Positions 25,536-35,014 of a stretch of 46,532 nucleotides of DNA are shown here, one piece after another. Under the pieces are notes generated by a model. The model saw only the letters and a list, made by a program, of their open reading frames with translations, did not search any database and was not told where the DNA came from. Both the position numbers and the translations under genes were made by a program. Numbering within the stretch: position 1 is the first letter of the stretch; the number at the start of each line of letters is the position of its first letter. The stretch is taken from assembly GCA_964422725.1 (NCBI GenBank), contig CAYRCC010000016.1:1-46532 (forward strand), in the 5' to 3' direction. This DNA comes from CAKSNH01 sp964422725 (GTDB taxonomy: Bacteria > Bacillota > Clostridia > UBA1381).

Positions 25536-28500
25536 TTATTCAATTGTTACTGTGCCGGCAAACGGCGTAAGCTGTGTCGGTGACATTGCAAATACTTTTA
25601 TCTTGGCAATACGGCCGATATCCGTGTTTGGTATAGTTTCGGTCATTGTAAGATTAACAATATCGCTTGAAGAATCCGGCAAGCCCTGAGTTGCAGTACC
25701 GACTCTTACCAAAGCTCCGGTTTCGTCGTACATCGCAACAGCAAAGAATATATTATCCGAATATGTTGTTTCAAGCTTTGCGGCTGTCAGCTTTACCGTT
25801 TTTGCGGTTGCGGCATTGTTCAGGGTCAATGTATTCGAGGTTCTGTCCGCATCAAGCACTGTATCGAACTCACATTTAGGAACAAATCCCGACAAATCCG
25901 CTTTATATCCTGTAATATCAACAGTCGGATACTCCGTTTTTGTAGATTTATCCACAATTCTGTTTCTGATGATACCCTCTGTAATATTCCCCCAATCATT
26001 ATTGGTAAAATCAAGGACATAATCCGCCGAGTCAGTCGATGTAGCCTCAACACTCTTTGTGTTGCCCTTTATAACACAATCGTTTACCTTAGTACCGCTT
26101 GAATCTTTATTTAAAATACCCGTTTTGGTACTGTTTGTAACGGTTGAATTTGTTATAACGTTATCAGCCGCCGTAACGGAAATCGCAGTTGCGTTTTTAT
26201 TAAATTCACAGCCGGTAACCGTATTTTCCGGTGATACCAAACTCAAGCCTATATCATTCGACACAAAACGGCTGTTATTAATTACAAATCCTTTTGCACT
26301 CTTGGTCGAGAATTTAAGACCTTCCCGGTTGTCGTGAATGTACAAGCCGCTCAAATCAGTATCAAAACGCTGTTTTTCCGCAGAAACCACAACTCCGCTG
26401 CTTGAACCGCCGATTTCCGCATTTTCAAGCGAAACACTGTCAGTTCCGAAAGTTGTCGGGTTCAGTGTCAAACCACCCCACCTATCTGCCGAGCTGCCTA
26501 AAAACTTAATCGTCTTATCTTCACTTCCAACCGCATTCAGCGAACCGGATACATTAATCGACACGTTAGTTCCGAGTCTTACCGTAACTCCCGGTTCGAT
26601 TTCCAATGTACCGCCCGATGCAACGGTAAGATTGCTGTTAATTATATAAGGTGAGTCCTTAGCTGTCCACAGTTTATTTTCACCCCTTGCTATTTGCTTG
26701 TATGTAACGGTCGTACCGGCACTGTCTTCGGTTGCTTCGGTAGGAATAGAGTAAAGCATTATAAATACACTTGAGCTTGCTTTACCGTCTTTTGTATATG
26801 TTCTTGCTTTTATGTATGTCGATTTGTCAATCGAAATCGAGCCTGTATACAGCTGTGCTGTTGTAGTTGCGTTGGTCAGAGTTGCCGGCGGCTCTGTGCC
26901 GTCTGTCGTGTAGTAAATGTCATGACTCTTGATACTCGACGACAAAGTTACATCAACCTCTGTCGATGTCTGCACACCCGGTGCCGGTACTGCCGTTATT
27001 TCAGGGTCTGCAAAGTTGTAATAATAGCATACCAATGATTGTTCTTCATCGGCTGTTTCTTTTAGAGTGACAACAGTAAGACGGTCGTTTGTCATTTCAA
27101 AAGGACTTGTATATTTTGTACCTTTATCCGTCGTAGGGGTTGTACCGGCATATTTGGTAAAGGTCTGATAATAACCGGCGGTTGTATTTGTCAGCGTTAT
27201 AGTCAAGTCCCTGTTATATTTTCCCGACGGGCAGTCGTTTATAAAGGTAGGTCCTGCATTCAGATTGTATGCGGCTACTATCGGGAAGTTTTTATCGTAG
27301 TTTTTGTCAAACGCAAGGTTGTGTATGGCGGTATACGGTATATTGTCTTGAGTTACCGCAACAAACTGGCACGTACCGGTGGCAACATAAGAAAACTTCA
27401 TATTATCAAAATATCCGAATATGTCCATCATTTTATCGCCATTACTGAAATTAAGGTTGGATACTACACCGTCAACCTTTTTGTCCGCTGCGTTATAGTA
27501 GTATACCGCACCGTAATTATTGTAGTCAGCATTGCTTTCGGCGCTGTTTTCGGCATTGCTTCCGGCGTGTAACAAATTACCGTTATAGTCGATTGCTAAA
27601 ATGTAATCGGAACCTGCCGCAATCTGAATAACATTTTTCCAGTTGTTTGTTGCATTTGTAAATTTTTCAACATTATTGCCCGCAACCACTACCGTTCCGT
27701 CCCTTTTCAGTCCTACGGCAATTGCGTTACCGGCGGAAATATCAACAATATCCGTCCAAGTGCCTACATTATTTTCTCCGAAACCCGAACCGCTTGTTGC
27801 AACAACCGTTCCGTCATTTCTTAAAGCCAATGAGTACAGATTATTTGCATCAATTTTTACTATTCTCTTTCTGTCCTTAATTTCCTGGGAGTCGTCCTCA
27901 CTGTAATTCCATACATCAACGTCACATTGGAGGTTTTCGTTAAGTCCCGTTGCGACAACCGTTCCGTCCTTTTTCAGACCGACTGTATGGTAATATCCCG
28001 CGGCAACCGCAACAATATCAGTCCACGACGACGTGTCGCACTGTCCCTCGTCGTTGTTTCCGGTGGACACAACAGTACCGTCAAGCTTTAGACCTACTGC
28101 GTGCATTGCACCCACCGCAACATCGGAAATCATTCGCCAGTTTCCTACACAGTTCCAATCATAATCGTCTTTAAACGCTGATGCAATAAAGCTCGCCTGT
28201 GTGCTTGATGCATTACTCGCAGAGCTGTGCTTGAAGTTATTGTTTCCGCAGACTATCTTGCTCAATATCTCTGATATTTTCATAGTCTTTCCGGCATTTA
28301 CACCTGTTTTCACCTTGTACGAATCGGAATTATTCGCATTGTAAGAACCTTCTACGGTACCGTCTGTCTTAAGTGCAAGTGTGAGATTGTTTCCGGAAAC
28401 AACCTTAATTGTGTTTCTGCGCGGCAACATATAGCCCTTACCTTTTTCTTCATCTTCCTTAAGCGAGTACGCCGGCTCGTAAGCGGTTTTTGGATATTTA

Positions 28501-30227
28501 TTAGGCATCTCGTTAAGAAATACATAATTAAATTCGGTTGTGTCGACTTCTGCCTCCGAATTTTGCATTTTTGCATACGTCGCTATTTTTATATCATTAT
28601 TAAAGGTTTTTGTTTCGCCGTTATACTGAACATATTGGTCGTTTTCTTTGGCGGCATCTTTCCAATAAATATCGTAATTTTCGATTTCTTCGTAATCATT
28701 CGTACTTTTATTACCGAAATATGTGGCAAACTTAAATGAAATGCTGTCAAAGATCGGATTTACTACTCCCGGTTCTATAAATTCGATAGGATCTGTAACG
28801 TTTCCGGCATCGTCACATTTAACAGCCACTATATCAGGAAGAAATCCGCCCTCCTGACAGCTTTTTTCTTCCGCGGTGATATGTAAAATATTAGACGGAT
28901 AAGCTTTTGTTGAATCTCTTTTGTCTATCTTTACCAAAACCGCGTTAAAAGTCGTTTCTTTTGTGATTTTGATAGGATTGTCCGCGTTGTACAGATTTTC
29001 CTTGGGATTTTCGGCATCATACGGATTTTTTGTAAAATCCTCTTCTGATGATTCGATATAGTAAATTTTATAATCGTAATTTTCAACCGTACTGTTGTAG
29101 CTGTCTGACAAATAAGCGTAACAACCTAATCCCTCGCCCAAATCCTCGTATTTGTACTCAATGTTTGGAACTTTCACTTTTTCAAGGCTCTCGTTATTCA
29201 AAACAGACAAATATTTATCTCTCGACTTTGAAGTTTGCACAATGCTACCGTCATTTTTTACGGCAATAATATAGTCATGTCCTGCGTATACGCGTTTGAT
29301 ATCGGTCCAACCGGCAACAGTGTTGATAACATCTTCGCTGTCCTTGAACGGACTTGCTGTGGTAGTCATTAAAACTTTACCGTCCGCCGTTACTCCGACG
29401 ACATAACCGATACTCGAATTTGACCATACATCTATATCGACAATATTTTTCCAAGTTGTTGTTGCATACGGAAAATCATTTGAACAGTCAGTGTACACAA
29501 CGGTACCGTCTGATTTTAAACCGACGGTTGTCATGGAACACGAACAAACATCAACCATATTTTCCCACCCCGCAACGGTTTGACAAAAAGTTTTAAACGT
29601 TTCGGACTCGACGTCTGCCGTTGTTAAAACTTTTCCCTCCTCGGTAACGCCCAAAACGACATTTTTTGAACCGAAAGTACTGCCCGAAATTCTCGCAACA
29701 TTCTTCCAATCTTCAAAATTATGGCTTTCGTCCGTAGACACAACAGTACCGTCCGACTTAAGACCGACCATAAATTTATCCTCGGCATAAATATCCACAA
29801 TGTCCGGCCACTTAATCTTACTGTTGATACCGGTTATTGTGGTTAGCGGCTGTGTAACAATCACCTCGCCGTCGGATTTGAAACCGGCAATATATGTAGC
29901 CGACGGCGGCACGGTAATATCAACCAATTCCTTATTCTTAAAATTTGTCTCAAAGTGATCTAACGAATATGCGTTTGAGAGTGCGCCGGCGTCGTTTGAA
30001 GTGGTCGAATATGTGGAAATTGTACCGTCACTTTTCAATAATGCCACATAGCGTTCGTTCACGCCGACATCAAAGTTGCTCCATACCACCCTTTCTTTCG
30101 GAGTTTTCGGCAGTTCGAGCTGAAAATCATCGGAACTGTCCGTTTCCGCCATAATCCGTGCCGGCATAAATGAACACAAAATACACAGTGCACATAATGC
30201 CGAAATAATTTTCTTGCATTTCTGCAT
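25536..30227 (-). CDS. Giant secreted protein: two RCC1-type propellers, chitobiase-C-like domains, beta-helix
   Basis: A 1563-residue exported protein. The signal peptide covers about residues 1-27 (cleavage likely after ARIMA). Residues about 45-350 hold seven repeats of the RCC1 type (GLKSDGTVV core, each closing with a WKNIVDI-like step). After two immunoglobulin-like stretches of chitobiase C-terminal type (about 355-600), a second set of six clear repeats and one weaker one spans about 610-1000. Two more chitobiase-C-like domains (IYYTTDGTEPP near 1110), a right-handed beta-helix (about 1205-1440, starting NLTVASGGTLEIEPGV) and a C-terminal beta domain follow. I see no LPXTG, SLH or other anchor. 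Probably it binds surfaces or polysaccharides; no enzyme motif is visible. AGGGGGT precedes the ATG. Confidence 0.85.
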   Translation of the reverse strand: MQKCKKIISALCALCILCSFMPARIMAETDSSDDFQLELPKTPKERVVWSNFDVGVNERYVALLKSDGTISTYSTTSNDAGALSNAYSLDHFETNFKNKELVDITVPPSATYIAGFKSDGEVIVTQPLTTITGINSKIKWPDIVDIYAEDKFMVGLKSDGTVVSTDESHNFEDWKNVARISGSTFGSKNVVLGVTEEGKVLTTADVESETFKTFCQTVAGWENMVDVCSCSMTTVGLKSDGTVVYTDCSNDFPYATTTWKNIVDIDVWSNSSIGYVVGVTADGKVLMTTTASPFKDSEDVINTVAGWTDIKRVYAGHDYIIAVKNDGSIVQTSKSRDKYLSVLNNESLEKVKVPNIEYKYEDLGEGLGCYAYLSDSYNSTVENYDYKIYYIESSEEDFTKNPYDAENPKENLYNADNPIKITKETTFNAVLVKIDKRDSTKAYPSNILHITAEEKSCQEGGFLPDIVAVKCDDAGNVTDPIEFIEPGVVNPIFDSISFKFATYFGNKSTNDYEEIENYDIYWKDAAKENDQYVQYNGETKTFNNDIKIATYAKMQNSEAEVDTTEFNYVFLNEMPNKYPKTAYEPAYSLKEDEEKGKGYMLPRRNTIKVVSGNNLTLALKTDGTVEGSYNANNSDSYKVKTGVNAGKTMKISEILSKIVCGNNNFKHSSASNASSTQASFIASAFKDDYDWNCVGNWRMISDVAVGAMHAVGLKLDGTVVSTGNNDEGQCDTSSWTDIVAVAAGYYHTVGLKKDGTVVATGLNENLQCDVDVWNYSEDDSQEIKDRKRIVKIDANNLYSLALRNDGTVVATSGSGFGENNVGTWTDIVDISAGNAIAVGLKRDGTVVVAGNNVEKFTNATNNWKNVIQIAAGSDYILAIDYNGNLLHAGSNAENSAESNADYNNYGAVYYYNAADKKVDGVVSNLNFSNGDKMMDIFGYFDNMKFSYVATGTCQFVAVTQDNIPYTAIHNLAFDKNYDKNFPIVAAYNLNAGPTFINDCPSGKYNRDLTITLTNTTAGYYQTFTKYAGTTPTTDKGTKYTSPFEMTNDRLTVVTLKETADEEQSLVCYYYNFADPEITAVPAPGVQTSTEVDVTLSSSIKSHDIYYTTDGTEPPATLTNATTTAQLYTGSISIDKSTYIKARTYTKDGKASSSVFIMLYSIPTEATEDSAGTTVTYKQIARGENKLWTAKDSPYIINSNLTVASGGTLEIEPGVTVRLGTNVSINVSGSLNAVGSEDKTIKFLGSSADRWGGLTLNPTTFGTDSVSLENAEIGGSSSGVVVSAEKQRFDTDLSGLYIHDNREGLKFSTKSAKGFVINNSRFVSNDIGLSLVSPENTVTGCEFNKNATAISVTAADNVITNSTVTNSTKTGILNKDSSGTKVNDCVIKGNTKSVEATSTDSADYVLDFTNNDWGNITEGIIRNRIVDKSTKTEYPTVDITGYKADLSGFVPKCEFDTVLDADRTSNTLTLNNAATAKTVKLTAAKLETTYSDNIFFAVAMYDETGALVRVGTATQGLPDSSSDIVNLTMTETIPNTDIGRIAKIKVFAMSPTQLTPFAGTVTIE

Positions 30228-30255
30228 TGGATATACCCCCTAAAATAATAATTTA

Positions 30256-30275
30256 CCGAATTTTTCAAAATTCGG
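30256..30275 (-). other. Hairpin in the leader of the secreted protein gene
   Basis: CCGAATTTT and AAAATTCGG form a near-perfect hairpin in the 5' leader, between the promoter and the ribosome site. It may stabilise the mRNA; no regulator is implied. Confidence 0.4.
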
Positions 30276-30286
30276 ACTTCGTATTA

Positions 30287-30315
30287 ATTATACACCTATA
30301 ATATTAGTTTGTCCA
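30287..30315 (-). promoter_or_regulatory. Sigma-A promoter of the secreted protein gene
   Basis: On the minus strand, -35 TGGACA (30310-30315), 17-base spacer, -10 TATAAT (30287-30292). Start near 30280, leader of about 50 bases. Confidence 0.75.
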
Positions 30316-30355
30316 GTAAAATTTATGAAAAATTGTTTGTTTTTTTAAAACACGC

Positions 30356-30391
30356 AAAAACAAGGTGTAAAGTTAAACACTTTACACCTTG
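30356..30391 (-). terminator. Terminator of the GH42 gene
   Basis: A perfect 12-base stem (CAAGGTGTAAAG at 30361-30372 and its complement at 30380-30391) with a 7-base loop and a T5 run on the minus strand directly after it. Confidence 0.9.
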
Positions 30392-30404
30392 AACTGCAGA
30401 CATA

Positions 30405-32441
30405 TCAGTTTTTCACAAGTACCAATACATCATAACCGTTAATTGTAATTTTTCCTGAATATTCCGTTAATGTAATTGTATCTTTAAAGTTACCCGTACA
30501 TTCAAATTCAATACTCTCGCCGGCGTAATTCATAAGAAATATGTAATTGCCGCGAACAGCAAGCTCAATACTCTCAGGCAAATTCATCAGTTCGCCCAAA
30601 TTCATAGGCGGCTCGATATTTTCAAGGTCAATAAACGTTTTTGCGGTGTCCTCGGCGAAAGCCGCGCCAAAATAATACACTTTTCCTTTTCCGATATGTT
30701 TAACCGACAGCGCGGTTTTACCCTTATAGTAATTATTCTCAAAAACAGCCTTTTCCTCGCCGTCTGTAATCTTCAAAATATCATTAAAGCACGGCGCACT
30801 TACACGCTTGCCGTCTATGCTGACAAACTGTTTTTCGTCATACGGCGACAAAAACGTAAATTCCTCAACCTCGGCACCGCAAAGCTCTGCCGCATATCCC
30901 GGCATGGGCATAGTATAGCAAATACCGTCGAGATTTTTGTACCCCGTACGGCAACCCATAATAACCGTACCGCCCTGATGTGCGTATTCTTTTAAAAGTT
31001 CCGCGCGTTTTTCCGTCAAAACGGTCGGATGCGGATATACAACCGTTTTGTATTTTAACAGCTTGCTAAGTTCGGTATTATCATCAATATATACCATATC
31101 ATACGGTATGTGCTTTTTCTGGAATGCTCTGAACCAGCCGTCATAACTTATTCTGTCAGCCTCCGAATGCCATACATCTGCCTCTGCATCCCACTCGTTG
31201 TCGTAATCCTTAATAAGTGCCGCCTCTGCCGTATATTCCTTACCGCAGACACCCTGAATTTTTTGTATATCACTGTAGGTTTTTTCGAGTTCAGCGGTTC
31301 GCCTGTTCGGCTTGTTGCAGTAATCGTGCAGTCCATGCCAATACATTTCGTTTCCGAAAGTACACGTTCTCCAACGGAAATAACTTACATAATCAGCACC
31401 GTGCGCAATAGCCTGTAATGTCCATAAACGCACCTGCCCCGGCTTTGGTGCGGGCTGTTCCATTCTGAAGTTCCAGCCCGACGGACCTGACTGTTGTTCC
31501 ATAATGCCGAATATAGGCGATATTGCTCTGGTTCTTGTAAGATTGTACGAGCTGTTACGGTCACGCATACCGTTTTGCCGAGATACGTCAATTGTGCGCT
31601 CGTATGCGAAATTCGGGTAATTATCATATGTAATGAAATCAAGCACTTCTCCGACTAACTTTTGATAATCTATATGTCCGAATAAGCCGTTTGTTGTTAT
31701 ATATGCTTTGGTGTGTCTGCGGATTATATCTGCTTGCATTTTGAAAAAACTTATTACTGTGTCTGAAATAAAACGTTTTTCCAAAAGTCCGATATGCGGA
31801 TTACCCATTCTTTCCGCGTTTGTGCGGCGCGGAAGATATATCTCTTCCCATGCCGTATATGTTTGATTCCAAAACTGTGCACCGATGCGCCTGTTAAGCT
31901 CGTCGAGCGTTTTGAATTTGTTTTTCAGATATTCGCGGAACGCTTTATGATCGCTTTCCGAGTAATACAAATCACATTCGCAGTTTATTTCGTTATCCAA
32001 CTGCCACGCAACTATATTGTCATATTTACTGTAATGCTCTGCCAGTTTTTCCGTAATCCGCGACACAAAGAAACGGTATTTTTCCGAGTTAAGATTGCAG
32101 TGTCGGCGCAGACCGTGGTGAATAAGGTTTCCGTCAAGGTCGGCGTTTAGAATTTCGGGGTACTTTTCACTCATCCATGCCGGCGGTGTTGCCGACGGTG
32201 TGCAGAATATTACTTTCATATTTTCTTCGACAGTCATATCCATAAACTCATCGAAAAACTCGAATGTAAATTCGCCTTCGTGCGGTTCAAATTTATTCCA
32301 AGCAAATTCCGCAATACGCACAGTTTCTATTCCGTATTGTTTCATTCTTTTCAAATCATCGCGCCACATACCCTTTTCCCAGTGTTCCGGATAGTAGCAT
32401 ACACCAAGCGTAACGTGATTAATACAAAGACTTTTATTCAT
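30405..32441 (-). CDS. GH42 beta-galactosidase
   Basis: A 678-residue intracellular glycoside hydrolase of family 42, which cleaves terminal beta-galactosides. It has no signal peptide. The TIM barrel (about residues 10-390) contains the acid/base E151 in WQLDNEIN and the nucleophile E315 in FGIMEQQSGPSGW. The beta-galactosidase trimerisation domain and a small C-terminal beta domain follow. The FRWRTCTFGNEMYWHG segment is typical of the family. No transporter is adjacent, so the substrate must arrive by another system. The gene diverges from an AraC-family regulator and has a strong promoter with two operator-like palindromes just upstream of the -35, so it is probably activated by that regulator. 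Confidence 0.93.
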   Translation of the reverse strand: MNKSLCINHVTLGVCYYPEHWEKGMWRDDLKRMKQYGIETVRIAEFAWNKFEPHEGEFTFEFFDEFMDMTVEENMKVIFCTPSATPPAWMSEKYPEILNADLDGNLIHHGLRRHCNLNSEKYRFFVSRITEKLAEHYSKYDNIVAWQLDNEINCECDLYYSESDHKAFREYLKNKFKTLDELNRRIGAQFWNQTYTAWEEIYLPRRTNAERMGNPHIGLLEKRFISDTVISFFKMQADIIRRHTKAYITTNGLFGHIDYQKLVGEVLDFITYDNYPNFAYERTIDVSRQNGMRDRNSSYNLTRTRAISPIFGIMEQQSGPSGWNFRMEQPAPKPGQVRLWTLQAIAHGADYVSYFRWRTCTFGNEMYWHGLHDYCNKPNRRTAELEKTYSDIQKIQGVCGKEYTAEAALIKDYDNEWDAEADVWHSEADRISYDGWFRAFQKKHIPYDMVYIDDNTELSKLLKYKTVVYPHPTVLTEKRAELLKEYAHQGGTVIMGCRTGYKNLDGICYTMPMPGYAAELCGAEVEEFTFLSPYDEKQFVSIDGKRVSAPCFNDILKITDGEEKAVFENNYYKGKTALSVKHIGKGKVYYFGAAFAEDTAKTFIDLENIEPPMNLGELMNLPESIELAVRGNYIFLMNYAGESIEFECTGNFKDTITLTEYSGKITINGYDVLVLVKN

Positions 32442-32474
32442 ATGATAACTCCCTTTCGGTATTACTATATTAAC

Positions 32475-32503
32475 ATTATAGCATTTGATGTACGCCCCGT
32501 CAA
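32475..32503 (-). promoter_or_regulatory. Sigma-A promoter of the GH42 gene
   Basis: On the minus strand, -35 TTGACG (32498-32503), 17-base spacer and -10 TATAAT (32475-32480). Confidence 0.8.
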
Positions 32504-32509
32504 TCCGAG

Positions 32510-32543
32510 AATATTAATATTTATATGACAATATTAATATTTA
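32510..32543. repeat. Tandem palindromic operator between GH42 and the AraC regulator
   Basis: AATATTAATATTTA occurs twice, at 32510-32523 and 32530-32543, exactly 20 bases apart (two helix turns). The first 12 bases of each copy are a perfect palindrome. The array ends 7 bases from the GH42 -35 and overlaps the -35 of the regulator promoter, the usual geometry for an AraC-type activator that limits its own synthesis. Confidence 0.65.
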
Positions 32544-32568
32544 CATTCTGCGCTGTATATGTTAAAAT
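32540..32568 (+). promoter_or_regulatory. Promoter of the AraC-family regulator
   Basis: -35 TTTACA (32540-32545), 17-base spacer, -10 TAAAAT (32563-32568). The -35 overlaps the second operator copy, suggesting autorepression. Confidence 0.55.
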
Positions 32569-32589
32569 GGTATACGGAGAGTGATTGTA

Positions 32590-33417
32590 TTGAAAAAAAT
32601 GTTTTTCCCGATTACAACCGAATTTGATGCGCAGCTGCCGTACTACTTATCCGGAGTAGGCTGTCAGTACGAGCAGGAAAATATTGTCCGCCCGACGGGT
32701 TTTCCGAATTATCAATGGATACAATGCCGCAGCGGCAGCGGTGAGCTTACGCTGAACGGCAGTAAATACATCATAGAAAAAGGGTGCGGTATGTTTCTTT
32801 TCCCCAACGAACCGCACGAATACCATTCGGTAAACGGCAAATGGGAGGTTGACTGGATTATATTCCGCGGCAAATATATTGATTCCTTTGTCCGCGAAAC
32901 ACTGAAAATGACCGGTTCGCAAGTATACTATATTACCGCGCCGCATATTTTATCCGCAAAACTTGAAGAGATTTACAAAACCGGATTGTCTGACAACCGC
33001 ACAAAAAATCTGATATGTTCATCTCTTGTCTACGCCGTACTGATAGACATTCTGCGTTTGACTTCACTCAAGCAAAACACATCTATCGTAAACAAATTTA
33101 ATAAAATCACGCCAATTTTGAACTATATAGAAAATAACTACGCAAGCCGTATTTCACTGTCAGATATTGCCGATATTGCCGGTATCACTCCGCAGTATCT
33201 GTGCTCGGCATTTAAAAAATACACCTCGCAAACATTATTTGAATATATCAATATGGTAAGAATACGAAAAAGCAAAGAATATTTGTTGATGAGCAAGGAT
33301 ATGCAGATAAAGGAAATAGCACACAATGTCGGTTTCGGCGACATAAGCTATTTCTGTACCACATTCAGAAAATTGGAAAATATGAGTCCTACCGAATTTC
33401 GCGTACTGCATAGTTGA
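32590..33417 (+). CDS. AraC-family transcriptional regulator
   Basis: A regulator of about 275 residues with an N-terminal cupin-type sensing domain (WIQCRSGSGELTLNG...FLFPNEPHEYH, about residues 45-90) and a C-terminal double helix-turn-helix domain (about 175-275; LSDIADIAGITPQYLCSAFKKYTSQTLFEYI and MQIKEIAHNVGFGDISYFCTTFRK). The sensing domain probably binds a sugar connected to the neighbouring beta-galactosidase. I prefer a TTG start at 32590, since GGAG at 32576-32579 is 10 bases before it; a GTG at 32581 is too near and an ATG at 32599 rather far. It ends at a strong terminator. Confidence 0.9.
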   Translation: MKKMFFPITTEFDAQLPYYLSGVGCQYEQENIVRPTGFPNYQWIQCRSGSGELTLNGSKYIIEKGCGMFLFPNEPHEYHSVNGKWEVDWIIFRGKYIDSFVRETLKMTGSQVYYITAPHILSAKLEEIYKTGLSDNRTKNLICSSLVYAVLIDILRLTSLKQNTSIVNKFNKITPILNYIENNYASRISLSDIADIAGITPQYLCSAFKKYTSQTLFEYINMVRIRKSKEYLLMSKDMQIKEIAHNVGFGDISYFCTTFRKLENMSPTEFRVLHS

Positions 33418-33455
33418 CAAAAAGCAAATAATTCCGATAAAAAAGAAATATTATG

Positions 33456-33505
33456 AAAAAACTCCCGAAACACAGCTTGATTTTGCCGTATTTCGGGAGT
33501 TTTTT
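33456..33505 (+). terminator. Terminator of the AraC-family gene
   Basis: A 15-base stem (AAAAAACTCCCGAAA starting at 33456, with its complement from 33491) with a 20-base loop and a T run. It is A-rich on the 5' side, so it can work in both directions. Confidence 0.85.
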
Positions 33506-33519
33506 GTCTTTGAAGGACT

Positions 33520-33559
33520 GTTTGTGCAAAATGATATTAAAAAATTATTTTGCACAAAC
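33520..33559 (-). other. Inverted repeat after the fumarase genes
   Basis: A perfect 13-base inverted repeat (GTTTGTGCAAAAT at 33520-33532 and its complement at 33547-33559) with a 14-base AT-rich loop lies downstream of the fumarase beta gene. It lacks a following T run on the minus strand, but with the neighbouring bidirectional hairpin it probably ends the long redox operon. Confidence 0.5.
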
Positions 33560-33586
33560 CTCTTACAAAACATTCTGATTTATCGA

Positions 33587-34144
33587 TTACTTCTGTGAAT
33601 CGAGATATGCTTTTCTGCCGTTTTCGTAAAGATTGTTACCCTCGCTGTCGATAATAACGACAAGCGGCATATCTTCAACATACAGCTTTCTGAGTGCTTC
33701 CGCGCCGAGATCTTCATATGCAATCAGCTCTGCACTCTTAATGCATTTAGCCAGCAATGCTCCGGCACCGCCTATAGCACCGAAATATACTCCGCTGTAC
33801 TTTTTCATTGCATCAACGACCTCGGGAAGTCTTGCACCTTTACCAATCATTCCCCTTGCGCCGACCGACATCATAGTAGGTGCATAAGCATCCATTCGAC
33901 CGCTTGTTGTAGGTCCTGCCGAACCGATTACCTGTCCCGGCTTTGCCGGTGTAGGACCGACATAATAAATTGTTGCATCTTTCGGGTCAAACGGGAGTTC
34001 TTCACCTTTTGCAAGACTTTCGCACATTCTTTTATGACCGGCATCACGCGAAGTATATATAGTACCTGTCAAATATACAGTATCTCCCGAACGGAGTGTT
34101 TTTGCCAATTCCTCTGTCAAAGGCAGTGTAATATGCTTTTCCAT
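33587..34144 (-). CDS. Class I fumarate hydratase, beta (C-terminal) subunit
   Basis: A 185-residue subunit of the two-part iron-sulfur fumarase (or close tartrate dehydratase relative), which interconverts malate and fumarate. Family motifs include LRSGDTVYLTGTIYTSRDAGHKRM and YVGPTPAKPGQVIGSAGPTTSGRMD. The start is the ATG that overlaps the stop of the alpha gene (TAATG), with a GGAGGTG site just upstream; a longer frame would run into the alpha gene. Last gene of the redox operon. It supplies the dehydration step between malate dehydrogenase and fumarate reductase, both encoded upstream in the same operon. Fumarase is preferred over tartrate dehydratase because of this context. Confidence 0.92.
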   Translation of the reverse strand: MEKHITLPLTEELAKTLRSGDTVYLTGTIYTSRDAGHKRMCESLAKGEELPFDPKDATIYYVGPTPAKPGQVIGSAGPTTSGRMDAYAPTMMSVGARGMIGKGARLPEVVDAMKKYSGVYFGAIGGAGALLAKCIKSAELIAYEDLGAEALRKLYVEDMPLVVIIDSEGNNLYENGRKAYLDSQK

Positions 34145-34986
34145 TATATCACCTCCGATTTGTGACGTGTCACGTGGCAATTGATGTTAATCGCACATGG
34201 CATACCGGCGATATGCGTCGGCAATGTTTCAATATTCAATCCGATTGCGGTAGACTTTCCGCCGAATCCCTGCGGACCGATACCGAGCGCGTTGACTTTT
34301 TCGAGCATTTCCTTTTCGAGGTCAGCGTAAAACGGATCGGGATTTGAAGTGTCGATAGGGCGCATCAAAGCTTTCTTTGCAAGATACGCTGCCTTGTCGA
34401 ACGTTCCGCCTATTCCCACGCCAATCATCATCGGCGGACAAGGATTAGGACCTGCCGTTTCGACTGTTTCAATTATGAAATCCTTTATACCCTGAAGTCC
34501 GGCGGACGGCTTAAACATACGTATGGCACTCATATTTTCACTGCCGAAACCCTTAGGGCCAACCGTTATTTTTATGTTTTCACCCGGTACGATTTCTGTA
34601 TAAATCATTGCCGGTGTGTTGTCGCCGGTGTTGCCGCGGCGAACAGGGTCTTTCACTACCGATTTTCTTAAATATCCCTTGTCATATCCTCGGCGCACGC
34701 CCTCGTTTACCGCATCCGTCAAATCACCGCCGACCATATGTACATCTTGACCGATTTCAAGGAATACACACGCCATACCGGTATCCTGACAGATAGGTAC
34801 GTTTTCATTAGTGGCAATTTCAAAATTTGTAATAATATTATCAAGAACGCCCTTTGCAATATCCCAATCCTCACAGGCACGACAATTTTTTATTGCGTCC
34901 TGTACATCTTTCGGAAGATGCTGATTCGCCTCAATACAAAGCCTTTCCACTACATCTGTAATCTGACTTACATTAATTTCACGCAT
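34144..34986 (-). CDS. Class I fumarate hydratase, alpha (N-terminal) subunit
   Basis: A 280-residue subunit that carries the substrate-activating [4Fe-4S] cluster of the oxygen-sensitive fumarase. Probable cluster ligands are C66 in ICQDTG, C183 in GPNPCPP and C270 in ININCH. GNTGDNTPA and GPKGFGSENMS are conserved active-site segments. The enzyme is inactivated by oxygen, in keeping with an anaerobe. It overlaps the beta subunit by one base and follows the carrier gene by 28 bases. In the operon it converts malate from the mdh product into fumarate for the reductase. Confidence 0.94.
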   Translation of the reverse strand: MREINVSQITDVVERLCIEANQHLPKDVQDAIKNCRACEDWDIAKGVLDNIITNFEIATNENVPICQDTGMACVFLEIGQDVHMVGGDLTDAVNEGVRRGYDKGYLRKSVVKDPVRRGNTGDNTPAMIYTEIVPGENIKITVGPKGFGSENMSAIRMFKPSAGLQGIKDFIIETVETAGPNPCPPMMIGVGIGGTFDKAAYLAKKALMRPIDTSNPDPFYADLEKEMLEKVNALGIGPQGFGGKSTAIGLNIETLPTHIAGMPCAININCHVTRHKSEVI

Positions 34987-35014
34987 TAAATATCTACCTC
35001 CTTGTTGATTTCAT

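Noticed and set aside
25536..30227. Repeats in the large secreted protein as a CRISPR or DNA repeat array
   Set aside because: They are protein-level repeats in one open frame, with diverged DNA and no regular spacers.
17986..33559. Recurring TTTGTGCAAA / TTTGCACAAA words near 17990, 18020, 25441 and 33520 as a dispersed repeat family
   Set aside because: The matches are only about ten bases, in different contexts (hairpin arms and a palindrome); they can arise by chance in AT-rich spacers.
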